64,000 bases of DNA from Paraspadella gotoi (taxonomy: Eukaryota; Chaetognatha), in NCBI GenBank assembly GCA_051294375.1, contig CM119269.1:14891918-14955917 (forward strand), in the 5' to 3' direction. The position numbers and the translations under genes are program-made. How positions within the stretch are numbered: position 1 is the stretch's first letter; each line of letters opens with the position of its first letter. The notes below the pieces were generated by a model that saw only the letters and a program-made list of their open reading frames with translations, was not told the DNA's origin and did not search any database. This document shows positions 1 through 13,248 of the stretch, piece after piece.

Positions 1-2
1 AG

Positions 3-131
3 TTATTAGCATATAGACAGACTGATCCGACCGAAAGTGACTTAGAGTTGCTCCGCAAGCGAACGGTGCTGCACACATGCAATTTTTTTTTCACTCTCAG
101 ACGTGTGGCCGACAAGACAGCCGGCCTCTAG
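3..131 (+). CDS. Possible 3' exon of an upstream gene
   Basis: An open frame enters from the left edge and runs 42 codons to TAG at 129-131, through ESDLELLRKRT and ending RRVADKTAGL. Codon use in the last third is GC-rich like the firm genes of the window. A rival reading treats the run of T and CACTCTCAG at about 82-100 as a splice acceptor, giving a different frame that ends at TAA near 174-176. No domain is recognised and only the 3' end could be present. Weak candidate. Confidence 0.25.
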   Translation, partial: LLAYRQTDPTESDLELLRKRTVLHTCNFFFTLRRVADKTAGL

Positions 132-918
132 CCGCCTCATCCGCGAGTGGCTGACTCGTTGCAAGGGTGTTCGATAACCACCATGTAAAGGAAAGCCTCG
201 TCAAAAGTGTATTAGACTTTTATTAATTGGTGATTAACGGTATTTAAAGCATTAAAACACGTTGCATTGTTTTGCAAGGCTTGTAAACTTAATTAGAAGC
301 CAATTTCTATAAGCTAATATAACTTCTAGGTAAGCAGTAACATAAAAACAAACAACTGAGGAAAAATCTTTTCGAAAATTTTATTTCCCTTTAATTTCTA
401 TCTTAAATAAAAATTTCAGCGAAGCTGGATAACTTCATTTCATTTCACTGGTAAATTAGTAATATGTAAAAATTTGACAACGAGAAAAATTTTCCGTAAT
501 CTATAGACATGAAAATCTTTTAAAAACTACACGCCATCTATAATGACTACATATGCTGGAAGAAAACGGCGAAACGTTTTCCATTTTTTTTTAAATAGTT
601 TGTACTAGCGCGTCAGAAATCTTAAGAGAAAGTCGAAAATTTTATTCCGAAAAAAATTATCTTTTAATGCATACGTTTGGTACTATATCTCAGAAACCAG
701 TGCAGGAATTTAAAAACGGTTTTTTGCATGCTAATATTGACATCATTCTCTGTGGATCGGCATAAAAATATATACAAAAATAAATCATTATCAATTCTCT
801 GATGAGGTATCTAATGTCAAAACAAAAAAAAAAAAAAACAACGCCGCCGCGTTTAAAAAAATAACCGAGAAGCATCAATCGATGGACTTATGCTTCCACC
901 CCCGACTGCTCCTCGCAG
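132..918. other. Non-coding, AT-rich stretch
   Basis: AT-rich sequence with short homopolymers. No coding region or RNA gene is supported. An A-run at about 821-838 sits beside a short GCCGCCGCG patch. Confidence 0.5.
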
Positions 919-1157
919 GCGTCTCGATGCTGGCACCAAAGGACAGGCGCGTTCTCGGCCGGCACTGGCCCCCACGTTTCACGTTCGACAGGTCATCCCA
1001 TTACTCGGTCGGTATGGAAAAGAGAGGATTCACAAGATGCGGCACCGTTGGTTCTATGTAGAGAAGTGCGGAGAGAAGGTTTAATAAAGTTATCTTAAGA
1101 GTAAGAGAGAAATCTCTCTCTCTCTCTCTTCTCCCTCTCTATCCCTTTCTCTCTCTC

Positions 1158-1204
<47 letters not shown>

Positions 1205-2091
1205 ACGGCCCATCAAAGAATATTCAACGCCCCCCACCCCCCAAAAAAAACGGCCGTCTACGTCGTGCCCCGCAACAGTCAAATCGGCGCCCCCCGGAGG
1301 AAGCCCGATGCGACAGTTGAACGAGGAGCCGACAGCATACTGCTCCTGAATTTGCTCCACGAGGAACAGCGAGAAGGCCTTGATGATTTCAGACAAAAGG
1401 GTGAGAGAAGAGATGAGAGAGAGAGGAGAGATGAGAGAGAAGAGAGAGGATGAGGGAGAGAAGAGAGAGATAACAAATCAATGAGAAGGAGAAAGAGAGG
1501 AGGGAAAGAGAGAGCAAAAGAGAGGAGAGAAGAGGGAGAGAAGAGAGAGAGATGATGAGAGAGAGAGAGAGAAGAGATAGATGAGAGAGAGAAAACAAAC
1601 AAGAGAAAGAAAGAAGATGAGGAAAGAGAGAGCGAAGAAGAGAGAGAGAAGAGGAGAGGGAGAGAGAGAGTAGGATGGGAAGAGAGAAATAACAAATCAA
1701 GTTAATTAAGTCCCATTGATATAATCTTAGATAAGTGTGAAAAAAAAGAAAAGCTTTAGTCCTTTCTATCTTTTCCCACCCAAACTTTTTTTTAATAGTA
1801 AGCGCAGTGTGGACGAGCCCTCCCGAAGGCCGCCCTTCTTCCCGCAAGTCGCGGTCCACTCGATGCCCTCTCCTCCATCTTCGAGAGGACAAAAGAAATG
1901 CGACAGATATCTCGGACGCCACCGATCAACGTGCTGATGTCGACAAGGATGTGCTGAGAATCAAAGAGAATCTGATACTACTGTATCTATCCGAATCAGT
2001 TAGGAGTCTGCCCAGTTATAAGTTGGAGCCGGATACGTGCAATCTGGAAAGAGGAGCAGTTGAATCTATTGTGAAACCGAGAAAGTTGTGA
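919..2091 (+). CDS. Candidate three-exon 3' end of an unknown gene
   Basis: Three phase-compatible exons can be drawn: 919-991 (acceptor CTCGCAG, donor CAG|GTCATC), 1219-1400 (donor AAGG|GTGAGA) and 1799-2091 (acceptor after TTTAATAG, stop TGA 2089-2091). Phases match at both joins (AG+A, G+TA). The middle exon reads through TAVYVVPRNSQIGAP and ADSILLLNLLHEEQREGLDD; the last ends RGAVESIVKPRKL. The intron 1401-1798 is almost wholly (GA)n. Codon use looks coding, but the acceptor at 1219 is poor and the antisense of exon 2 is also open, reading FSLFLVEQIQEQYAVG, so strand is uncertain. I recognise no family, and no start codon is visible. Confidence 0.35.
1102..1203. repeat. (CT)n microsatellite
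   Basis: Near-pure CT repeat just upstream of the candidate exon at 1219. With 1401-1690 it brackets that exon with pyrimidine and purine blocks. Confidence 0.9.
1401..1690. repeat. Imperfect (GA)n / GAGAGAAGA repeat
   Basis: About 290 bp of purine-only DNA. It fills the proposed intron and creates long Ser/Leu-rich and Arg/Glu-rich false frames on both strands. Confidence 0.9.
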
Positions 2092-2464
2092 TTGTAGAAT
2101 ATCCAGAAGTTGAAAAAATCATTATACTAGGCTGTTTGAATGCTACGAATACGAATTTACGAAGTATAACTAAACTGTTAAAAATTTTGAAAATTGAGTA
2201 ATATTTTAAATACTCTTCATTTGTACTAGCCTTGTTTTTGGTTGACGTTCGTTTTGTTAAGACGTGAATCCTACATTACACGATAATTTAATCATCACGA
2301 GATGTCGCAAGTAATATTGTTGCGCTCTCTACCTAATCTTCGTCGCCTTCAGTTTTAATGATGCCCATTTGGTATTTGCTATTAACGTCGTCGCCGCTGA
2401 TCTAAGAAAATCATTAAGAAGAGATGAGAGAAGAGAGACGAGGAGAGAGAGAAGAGAGATAAGA

Positions 2465-2497
<33 letters not shown>

Positions 2498-3356
2498 AGG
2501 GGACCGTTACCTCCGATGACTGGCTCGATAGCTTCCCGATTTATACAGTTCCGTTCCATTTTTATGAAATTCCGTTTTTTTTCTCGTTTCTTCTCTTCTT
2601 CTTTCTCCTTTTCTCCTTTTGTGGATTCACCAGCGATGAAACTAGAATTTTCTAGAAGAAAGGAAATGGATGGAAATTTTTAAAAAATTATAGTGGGGGA
2701 AAATTTGGAATGAGATTTGCAAGAAAAGAAGAAGAAGAAGAAGGAAAAGAAGAAAAGAAGAAGAAGAAGAAAAAGAAGAAGAATAGTGAGGGAGAGAGAG
2801 AAGGAGAGAGTGAAGAGAGAGAGAGGAGGGAGAAAGAGAGAAAGATAAGGGAGAAAGAGAAGAGAGAGAGAAGAGAGAGAATATCCAACAATTCATCCAA
2901 GTTAATTCGGAGGAATTTGAATCTTATTAATTAATGGTCATTAATCCATTTTTCCAAATCCCCAGTGACCAATGTGAAATCCTTTTTCCGCTTTTATCTC
3001 TTCTTTGATCTTTTTTTCTTTAAATTTTCATTCCTTATCTTGCCCTGAACATTGGAGCACTTAGGGTTTAGCCTTCCATCTCTTCTACAATAGAAAACAT
3101 ACATAGTTAAAACTTGGCCCTCCTTATCAATAATCCAATTATTTCTTCTTTAACTTTTGATCTTTTATAGTGATGGTGTTCACTTAATGTACAAACATTC
3201 TGTGATCCTGATCGAAAAAAATGTTTGTGATGTCAAACATTTATAAAAATCATCAACAGCAATTTTTGGGGTTTTTCAGGCTTTAATGGAAAGATATTAT
3301 GATTTCATATTAAACGTTTTCACAGCTTGAATTTGGGTTTAAATTTTAAGAGAGAG

Positions 3357-3403
<47 letters not shown>

Positions 3404-4248
3404 AGAGAAGAGAGAAGAGAGAGAGAAAGAGGAGGAGAAGAAGAGAGAAAGAGGATTTTGTTTTTTGCCGAACAGCTCGAAATATCCAACAAAACTACGC
3501 GAATCAGTTTCTCGCGTAAAAAAAAATTTACTTGAAGATGGACCTTTTTCAGTTTTTGTGTTTTTGTTAGTTTTTTTCTTTCTTGTTTTTGTTTAGTTAC
3601 GAAATTCGATCAAATTGTGTAAGTTGGCGAAAAGTTAAAAACCACTGTGCTCTTTTTCTTCTCCACTTAAATCTGAAATTTTTTTTGCGGAATTCCAGAC
3701 TTCTTTGGAATCGATCGACGCGAACAACGACAGATGACGACGACGTAACGACGACGACGCCGGGTCATCCTTCCTTTGAGATGCTGCGTCTCTTCTCCAC
3801 ACACTCTTCAACCTTCCGTCGAGTTCGCCTTCGACGAAGGCTGCGAGCTTCAGTCAGATCGATTGGGCCTGAGACGAGTGGAAAGAGCCGGAAAAAAAAC
3901 GAAGGTGACAGGCAATTTTTTTTTAATGACATCAAAATTATAATTATAAAATATTTTTTAATTAATCTAATTGATATTAACCTTTATAACTTTTTAAATT
4001 AAATTAAAAATAACCCAAATTATTTAAATATAATTTATAAGATAAAACTAAATTTAATAAATTTTGAACTTACATCTTATAAAAAATTCCAATGATTTTA
4101 GCTCCGTGAGGCTTTTAATCATTGAAATGTCGACGAGCATGAAAAATGAAATGATTTTGTCGGAAAAAGAAATGTATGCTTCTCTCTCGTCTCTCTTCTT
4201 TCTCTCTCTCTCCTCTCTCTCCTCTCTCTCTCTCTCTCTTCCTCTCTC

Positions 4249-4279
<31 letters not shown>

Positions 4280-5068
4280 TTCTCTGACTTTTGATGTTCA
4301 ACAAAAGAGTATACTCGACCACTCATCCAGAACACAACAAAACACCCATTGTATCACCACTCAGATCACAGTCCCACACACAAACACAGACCCGACAGTC
4401 CCACACTCAAGACTCAGACCGACAGTCCCAACACAAAAATATCACAGACGTATTGTTGTCATAAAAGCAACTCTTTCTTAACCCAATTTTTTAACGAATT
4501 TTGTTTTTGAAAAGTTTTTTTTGAGGGATGATTGCAAGGACGGGGAGTCGGGAATAATGGTCGCCATCGCAACCTGAATCTCGTCCACTTGTCGGTTTGC
4601 TCGACTTGTCGGTTTGTCAACTTGTCAGGTTTGTAACTGTCCGTTTGTCACTTTTTTACGGTTCAGTACTCCTTCAGTGTATTTCAGTCTTGAGAGAACT
4701 GAAATTGGAGCAGAAAATTTAATGATGTATTAAAGAGAAATTTTTTAATAAACTAAAGAATAAAAATCGAGATGTACGTTTACGTAAATAGATATACTGA
4801 TAATATTAAAATGTAAATTAAAAATTGATTTATCTTGTTTTGTTTTCCATTCATCTTTAGTTTCTTTTTTTTTTTTCTATCATCTCAATTTTTACGCCTT
4901 TTTATTCCCATATTTCTTTTTTCGATCAGTAAAATAAAAATTTAAAATTTTTTTAAAATTTTCTTTTTTTTTCTTTTCGGCTTGAGTAAATGTTTAAAAA
5001 ATACCAACGAAATTTGGACCACCAGCAGTTTTTAACGTTAGTTTTTTTTTTTTTATTTTTTTTCATAT
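2092..5068. other. Gene-poor stretch with purine microsatellites
   Basis: Holds GA or GAA blocks at about 2420-2500, 2720-2885 and 3349-3455 and a CT block at 4180-4282, in AT-rich DNA. One possible exon lies at roughly 3695-3910: acceptor GGAATTCCAG, a frame reading VEFAFDEGCELQSDRLGLRR, and a donor at ACGAAG|GTGACA. It is too weak to call because the antisense is also partly open. 4310-4440 is a G-poor, CA-rich tail on the CT block. Confidence 0.5.
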
Positions 5069-5093
5069 NNNNNNNNNNNNNNNNNNNNNNNNN
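5069..5093. other. Assembly gap (N)
   Basis: 25 N after a poly-T tract. Confidence 1.
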
Positions 5094-5298
5094 TCATAGT
5101 AATTTTTAAAAAAGTCTTTAAAACATTCAATGATAGCTAGGTTCTGAAAACATCTCCCTAAAGTAAAAATAATTGAACCACATAAAAGAGACATCCCACT
5201 GAGAAAAAAAGATGAAAAAGAAAGACGAAAAAGAAAAAAAATTAAGAAAATTTAAAAAAATAAAAAAAACTGTGTGGCTCCATTTTTTTTTGAAAGTT

Positions 5299-5586
5299 NN
5301 NNNNNNNNNNNNNNNNNNNNNNNNNNNNNNNNNNNNNNNNNNNNNNNNNNNNNNNNNNNNNNNNNNNNNNNNNNNNNNNNNNNNNNNNNNNNNNNNNNNN
5401 NNNNNNNNNNNNNNNNNNNNNNNNNNNNNNNNNNNNNNNNNNNNNNNNNNNNNNNNNNNNNNNNNNNNNNNNNNNNNNNNNNNNNNNNNNNNNNNNNNNN
5501 NNNNNNNNNNNNNNNNNNNNNNNNNNNNNNNNNNNNNNNNNNNNNNNNNNNNNNNNNNNNNNNNNNNNNNNNNNNNNNNNNNNNNN
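5299..5586. other. Assembly gap (N) beside (CGT)n
   Basis: 288 N. The right flank starts at once with (CGT)12, so the gap probably broke in a trinucleotide repeat. Confidence 1.
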
Positions 5587-5622
<36 letters not shown>

Positions 5623-5861
5623 AATTCGTTCGTAGCCGGAAATCGACCTTTGAACCCGGATCTTCCTTCCATTCGCCTCGTGGTGGAAGAAAGTGATGAA
5701 CAATTCCTCTTTGTGTATAGGCATGTACAGTTGTAAAAGAAATTTCAATACAATCGCGTTGATAGAATTGACTCAAAATGTTTTACACCGTTAAGAATTT
5801 CAGAAAAAATTGTGTTTTCGTTTTTTCCATCGTAGTCATTTTTAACCTTCCCATCGTCGGG

Positions 5862-5925
<64 letters not shown>

Positions 5926-5947
5926 TCATCATCATCATCATCATCAT

Positions 5948-6000
<53 letters not shown>

Positions 6001-6300
6001 ATTTATCATCGTCATCGTCCTTCCAATAGAAAAAAAAATCATGATGCGACTAAATATTGCGTGATATCCACTCAGCAAGAGAGGACGACGACTACGACGA
6101 CGACGACGACGACCACGACGACGCACGATTCCGCCCCTTGGACGTTGATGTCGCAATCGCCACGCGTTTCTCCAAGAGACTCTTGGCTCTTGGATCCTTG
6201 CATTCCATGTCCCTTGGCGATTTCCCATCGCTCTGTTGGAGAAGAGGCTGGAAGCATCGGTTGGTCGTTAAACAATGTATGAAATAACATTTATTATAAT
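5587..6300. repeat. Trinucleotide-repeat district with possible exon fragments
   Basis: (CGT)n at 5587-5621, (GTC)n at 5861-5923 running straight into (ATC)n to about 6000, and (ACG)n at 6083-6122. Between them, 5622-5735 has a coding-like frame (NSFVAGNRPLNPDLPSI) and 6123-6280 has GC-rich codon-like DNA, but more than one frame is open in each. I call no gene. Confidence 0.7.
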
Positions 6301-6449
6301 TTTAGATTGAGATGATCAGTATGTAAATATTTTCATCGTCACGTGCTTAAATGATGTAAACAGTTATTTTGTTTTGAGATTGTTTCTTTAAAACCAAAGT
6401 GTTATTTGTTTTGAACTATTGAACAGCTGAGTATGAAAAATTAAAAGAT

Positions 6450-6915
6450 AAATAAGAAAAGAAAAAAAAGAAAAGAAAAGAAAAGAAAAGAAAGAAATTG
6501 AAAGAAAGAAAAGAAAAGAAAAGAAAGAAAAGAAAGAAAAGAAAAGAAAGAAAAGAAAGAAAGAAAGAAGAAAAGGAAAAGAAAAGAAAAGAAAAGAAAA
6601 GAAAAGAAAAGAAAGAAAAAAAGAAAAGAGAAAAGAAAAGAGAAAGGAAAAGAAAAGAAAAAAAGAAAAGAAAAGAAATAAAAGAAAAAAGAAAAGAAAA
6701 GAAAGAAAAGGAAAAGAAAAGAAAAGAAAAGAAAGAGAAAAGAAAAGAAAAGAAAGAAAAAGAAAAGAAAGAAAAGAAAAGAAAAAAAAAAGAAAAAAAA
6801 GAAAGAAAAGAAAAGAAAAAAGAAAAGAAAAGAAAAAAGAGAAAAAGAAAAGAAGAAAAGAAAGAAAGAAAAGAAAGAAAAAAAAGAAAAGGAAAGGAAA
6901 GGAAGAAAGGAAAAG
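6450..6915. repeat. GAAAA/GAAAG polypurine tract
   Basis: About 460 bp of near-unbroken A and G on the + strand, which gives a false 250-codon Lys/Glu frame. A tract like this is a candidate for triplex formation and for slippage. Confidence 0.9.
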
Positions 6916-7560
6916 ATAATTTTATTCTTATTAAACGGCGGTGTCTTGATATTAACTCAAGTGACGAACCTCCTCAATTCGATGGCGACAAAAATCAAAC
7001 AACAACAACAACAACAACACGACGACGACGACGACGACCCCTATCACGGATGACTTTCCTCCTTCTTTCACTTTCCCTTTTTTTCTTTCGACTCAAGATG
7101 AAACATTTTCTCCCTTATTGTCGCCGAAATTCGAATGGCATCCGTCGATGGCATCGGCGGATCTGGCGGACGGCATATGCCACGGCGAATGGCATCTGTC
7201 GCGGCGAGAGATTCGAGATTCGCCGGAAGAAAAGAAGATTGAGAACGCGGGTCACGCTGGGTCAGTGAATCGAGGAAAAGGAGCGTGGTGTGAATTCGGA
7301 GCGGGACTCACTGATCGCTAATTGATTTGTGAGACGTCGGTAATGAGAAAAACGTGTCGGTAATTAGGGGATCATGGAATAAAGGTGAGGGGAAAGGGAT
7401 CAGTACCTTTGAACGAAGCCCGATTAAGAAAATCTGTTGATTGTATTAGTACCATTGGTAAGTTTGGAAAAAATGTGGAGAATTGTAAAAGTTTCATCAA
7501 AGAAACTCGAGGATTCCGTATAATCGGAAAAAGAATTGAATTCCCTTCCGGAGACCGACG
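6916..7560. other. No firm gene; short GC-rich patches
   Basis: (ACA)n and (ACG)n at about 7000-7037, then a GC-rich patch 7115-7320 with internal near-repeats of GGCATC/GGCGGA and an open + frame reading SMASADLADGICHGEWHLSR up to TAA at 7319-7321. No splice pair or homology is visible. Confidence 0.4.
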
Positions 7561-8210
7561 CACTCATCCGACACTGAGCCCTGGTTACAATATCTAGCCA
7601 CTGCCAATCCATACTCAAATGGGCGCATGTCACAAAAGATGGACCGCTGACGCCCGGGCCCACTTCTATACCTACACATCAGCCGTTGGGGGGGCGCCAT
7701 TACCGTCCCCTCGAACCTGAACGGTACCCGACGATCCACGAAGACACTGCTACCACCAACCTCCTAAATGAGCACCCGATTCTCATCAGGTCGAGTGACA
7801 CAGACTCCGATATATACCAACTACTGACCTCCGTCGCTAGCACACCACGAAGCCTATCTGTTACGGACCCAGACTGACAAATAGAAAGTGCGCTAGATCT
7901 CTAGCCTCAAAACTACTCCGGCGCAATGTCCCCACACTTCACCCTTCTATACGAAATACGTCTAGGATATACACCGCCTCCGGATCCCGGTGAACCATCC
8001 ATTCCATACATACACCCTACAAACATCAGATCACCGCCTTCACTTCGCCAGACGCTAACTAGAAGTAAACCACATTCGCCCCACACAACACGAAGCAGTA
8101 ACAACCCTGACTTGACTCGACGACATGGAGCCGTCCCTAGCACACTCGATTCACCATGACAGTCTCTAACGCTTACAAACACCCATATAACGCCCATCCC
8201 CCCCCCAAAA
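7560..8210. other. C/A-rich, G-poor anomalous block
   Basis: About 650 bp in which C and A dominate the + strand, with almost no homopolymer runs until it ends in C10 then A8. Nothing coding is supported. The texture differs sharply from both flanks. Confidence 0.6.
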
Positions 8211-10340
8211 AAAAGATTTTAAAAGATATGGGTGTGAAAAATATTGCATGTAAAAAACTCAGGTTAAAACATACCTGCCGTGCCCAAAAACCATGCTTGG
8301 CATGTCCATTAACTCACAGTAACTCGTGAAGAGAAAGAGAATAACAAAACTCGTCGAAAGATTAGGTTTGGTTTCCGGAACAAAATCTGGCGAATTCGAG
8401 ACGAACATATTATATTCGCCTCGCCTTCGAACTCACCTCGTGGCGACTTACCTTTACTTGTGAGTCAAAGCTGCTTACCCCCTGAAGACTCGAGTTGTGA
8501 ACTTACTCTCTTTTTCGAGATTTTGCCGCAGTCAATCAATTTCAATTTCTTTCTTCTCTTTCTTTTCTTTTCTTTCTTTTCTTTCTTTCTTTCTTCTTCT
8601 TTCTTTCTTCTTCTTTCTTCTTCTTTCTTTCTTCTTTCTTTCTTCTACTCTTTCTTTAACTTTCGTATCATTCTCGTCCTCTTCTTTCTCCTTCCTTCTC
8701 CTTTCTCTTATTTCTTCTTTACTTCCTTGATATTATTTATTTTCTTCTCTCTCTTTTCGTATGTATGAACTTTAAAAATTTCATCCCAGACAAAAATAAC
8801 ACTGATTTCTCTCTCTCTCTCTCTTCCTCCTCTCTCTCTCTCTCCCAAAATACAGCAGGGTGTTCGTCCATCTCTAGCCTTACTTAACGTGCTCGCTAGT
8901 CTCAACGCTCCTGTCCGTCCGCGCTCATCTCATGGGACACCTCGTCTCTCTCCGTCCTCTCTCTCTCTCTCTCTTCCTCTCAGTCTCTCTCTCTCTCTCT
9001 CTTCTTTCGACGAATCGGATTTCGAATGTTTGATCTTATCAAAGTCATATTTATTTAACAAGGTCCCTTTAATGGTCGATCATTTACTTTTTTATTTTGG
9101 TAATGAGTTAAAAAAACATCGATATTCAACTTCATCTCATCATCGGCAACGAGAATCCAAGTATTTCGTTCACACTCGAACATTCATCACAATCGTTCAC
9201 TATTATCACCATTATCGTCAAAGACAACAACAATAAGAACAACAATAAAAAATGACTATGAAGATGATGATTATGATGTGAAGATGATGATAATGATAAC
9301 TATGGTCTAAGTGGTAATCCGAGGCGACATATATTATATATGAATAACAACAACCTCAACAACTAAACGTAGACGACGACAAAAAAACTCCGACGTCATA
9401 GATACTCGTAGTGAAGGAAAAAAAAGACGATCCTCACATATTTCATTTTTAAACCCAAAACGATCACCGATTCACCGCTGCTCTTTTTTTTTCATTTCCT
9501 CTGAGATAAAAAAAGTCTTACTTTTCTTTTGAAATTCGCCGCGAAAAGTGAGAGACTAAAAAGCGGATGATTCCTCGCGGGGGTCAGTGGATCACTGTGT
9601 GGATCACTGTTTGGATCACTGTGGAAGTGGGAGGAGGGAGGGAGGGAGGAGGGAGGTAGATGCATACCGCATAATTACTTACTGCAAAAAATTTAAAATA
9701 TTTTTTTAATTTTTAAAAGCTAATCTTAATTGATTACTTATGGTGGATATTGCTTTTACAAGCAATTAACATTATTCATATTTTAAAATGTAATACTAAT
9801 TTTTATACTAAAAATCAAAATTTTTGATTTTAAGTAATAATTATTTAATTATCAAAAATTTAATATGATATTAAATAAAATATTTTATAAAATATTTCTA
9901 GTTATTTACTTTTGATGTATTATTATTATTATTTCTAAAATTATTATTAAAATCAATAAAAAAAAACACTCTTGAGTATCATTTACCTCGGAGGAGGAGT
10001 AAGGAAGAAAGGAAACTAGGCGGAGGCAGCGAGGAGGGTAAGTCCAGGTGAGTTTTTTCTCTCGACCTTCAGCCTTTAATTCTCACGTCGAATTATTTAC
10101 TCACTGCATTAATTCTCTTCCTCACTCACTCGCGATAAAAAAGGAGCCAGAAAAATAGAAATAAAAAAAGGGAAATAATGGGGGGCGAGAAAAAAAAGGA
10201 AATTTTTTTTTCGAGTGAAAAAAGGGAATTTTTTTTTGTACGTCGAAAAAAATGAAGGGCCGAGGCCTGAGTTATGTTTGATATATTAGGGACCAGGTAT
10301 TTATGGAAATGCCACTTGTTCAAAGAGAGCTTAAATAAAA
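8211..10340. other. Non-coding with CTTT and CT repeats
   Basis: (CTTT)n-like DNA at 8545-8660, CT blocks at 8811-8845 and 8955-9002, then AT-rich DNA. No coding region is supported. Confidence 0.5.
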
Positions 10341-10352
10341 GAGAGTTGTTCT

Positions 10353-10413
<61 letters not shown>

Positions 10414-10895
10414 GAGGAGAGAATTCTGCGGAGGAGCTGGTTAAGAACCTGGATTACGGTAAATACTTGTCGAAAGTGCTCAATCCGCGGATGTAATTGG
10501 AAAGTTCGTGAATTCTATCACATCCGGGTATTTAGGCTAATATATTCGTTGTACTTTTGTTTGAAAAATAATGGACGAAATTCACATGAAACCATTTAAA
10601 ATGTCAGGATTGAAAAAAAAAAAAAAAATCTAAACACAATTCGGAAAATCCCAAGAAGGAATTTCGTCTGGCTCGTAATTTTTCGAAAATGAATACGAGA
10701 GCTAATTTTTTTGGGAAAAAGGTCTGTTTGTATAGACTCTCTTTTTCTTGAGTTTGCGTAGGTCAAATTTGGTTGTTTAAGACCTGCTTAAGATTGAAAG
10801 GAAGAAGGAAAGCAGGCATTCGTATCGAGTCGTCACTTTACGAACGATTGAACAGTTTCGTTGTTAGTTAATCTGCGAAACGTTTCGAGAACCAC

Positions 10896-10930
<35 letters not shown>

Positions 10931-12506
10931 CTTCTGTGAATGTTCCATCAAATTTCACATTTTCGATATTTTTGCCTTTTCACGGAAACAAAAAATTTTC
11001 TTTCAATATTAATGTTTCACTTATTGAATCCAATCTAAAAAGATCAAAAGGATGGTAGTCATAAAAATCCTACATTTGACAATTGACTTGGTCGGGCTTT
11101 TAATGAGCCCCGTTTGTTCGACGACGACGACAACGACTAACGTATCACATCCAATCGACTTCTCCCATGACCATCGACTGACCTGTCCTGACCTCACAAA
11201 GTGAAGCCTCTGCGATTCACTGCCTTTTATCGCCTCTTTGTCGAATCACAAAAAGCGTTTGTCCTCGATCCAGAAATCGTGAATCGCGAGCAATCGCGAA
11301 TTCTCACCTCCATTCGCTCTCGTTCTCTTCCTCTTCCTTCTCCAATTCGATATCCACGTTGTCGCTCCTCGTCTTTCCTTTAGCCCAATCAGAAGATGTC
11401 GGCCCAAAAGTTTGGTCAAATCAACGTCGCTCTATTAATGTTTGTTCTTTCATTCGCCAATCATCGTCTTCTGTTCCTCGCCTATTGGCCAATGAGAAGT
11501 CCAGCTTTGTTTAGTTTGTTAAATGACGATATTGTTCTCTCAAAGCAGGTACAAGGAACGAAACTCTCTCGGGGTTCCTCTTTGGGAAATTCTTACTCCG
11601 TCCTCTAATTGGGGGGGAATTTTGTCCCTTTATTAAGGGTAAGTAGCGTGGGGAGCGGGGGGAGGGTAAGGAAAGAGGCCGGTTGACTCTGAGAAGTTTT
11701 GACGAGGACACAAGGAGAAAAGGCTCGAAACGATTTCTGTCAAGATTCTTAAATTTAGAAACAAGAAAAAAAAGTTTTACTATTTTCTTAAAAAGTAAAC
11801 AAAGCTCAAATATTTGTTTGTCATATTGAAAAGGGATCAATGTAGTACATATACCCACGTCGGTTTAAAAGAGGAAATAAATCACATTAGTTTTTTACCT
11901 TGCTATTTACACATTGGTTTTACAAAAAGAAAGGAATATCAGAACATCTATACATATATTCAGACTACCTACTTAATTAAATACATATGTCTATCATGCG
12001 CCTTTTTATCCCGACCATATTTTTCCTTTTCAGTGTCTCTTTCCCTTCCGTCTCTCTCTTTATTTATTTCGAACCATCTTCCCATTTTCTTCCACCATCT
12101 GGAACTTTCAATCTCTTTCCTATCTTCGAGTCTTCATCTCTTTTTTTCTTTTTTTCTCTTTTTTGTTTGTTTTTTCTAATCTTCTAGTAAATCTCCTTTC
12201 TTTTGTCGCCCTCTCGTCATTTCTCATCATTTCTTCTCTTCTCTTCCTCGAGAATCTTTCCACAATCTTCACAGATTTACTTTTTTTGTTAAATCGTTTT
12301 TCTTCTTCGGTTTTTTTATTATTCTTTAAAAGTATATTTAACTTCTTATATTATTACAATATCTTTTATTAGTAATAAGTTATTTTCTTTTATCTCCTTC
12401 AACACAAACGCCCCAAAAATAAACTCGTTTTTGTTTCTTTCGCTTGTATTTTTTTAAATAATAGGAAAAAAAAACGAACAAAAATAGTAAGATTGGCTCA
12501 TTTTTC

Positions 12507-12537
<31 letters not shown>

Positions 12538-12893
12538 GAGAAAAAATCATGTAGGCTGAAGGGAAAATCTCTCTCTCTCTCTCACTCTCTCTGACTCTCT
12601 CTCTCTCTCTAGCAATCAACTTCTGTCAACGCCTAAGTATTTGGTACTCATTTCCCAGTCTCCTAGTTTCCGCCGGGAATGAGAGGGGGCTCCCTCGTTT
12701 CTTTCGAGTCCAACATTAGCTGACCCTTTTTTGTTTCGCCCCGCGGTCATTCGCGCAGCGCGATATCGCTCTTCGCAATTTCGCTTTAAGCCTCCGACTC
12801 TCTTCCCCTTTCCTTTTTCCTCATTTCTCTTTTCTTAAATTGCTTCACCTCAGTTTTTAACCCCAGTGTTGGTATTTTTGCAAGTGCTCTCTG

Positions 12894-12926
<33 letters not shown>

Positions 12927-13205
12927 ATCACCACAACCTATTCATCCCCTTTCCCCAGGCAGAAATCGCTGAATAACGAGGTCGGATATAACGAAGTTCG
13001 CGGACAACGAAACCCGATCGATCGAACTCTGGATTCGAATCAAACTTTCGCGCCAAATCATCTCATTTAATCAGATCGATGACTTGTCGAGAAGTCAAAT
13101 TTTGAAGAGGATTTAAGTAACCAATTAAAAGATGAATAGGGTTACTGGTTACCACTGGATTTTACGCTGAGAAATGTTGACGTTATTTTTAGTGAGCGCG
13201 CGTGC

Positions 13206-13248
<43 letters not shown>

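Noticed and set aside
799-830. CTGATGA near 799 as another hammerhead core
   Set aside because: No GAAA with paired stem II or III follows; isolated heptamer.
1279-1922. Long Ser/Leu-rich minus-strand frames
   Set aside because: Shadows of the (GA)n block; no coding signature outside the repeat.
6498-7268. 256-codon Lys/Glu-rich open frame
   Set aside because: It is the reading of a GAAAA/GAAAG polypurine tract; no stop codon can easily arise there, so length is not evidence of coding.
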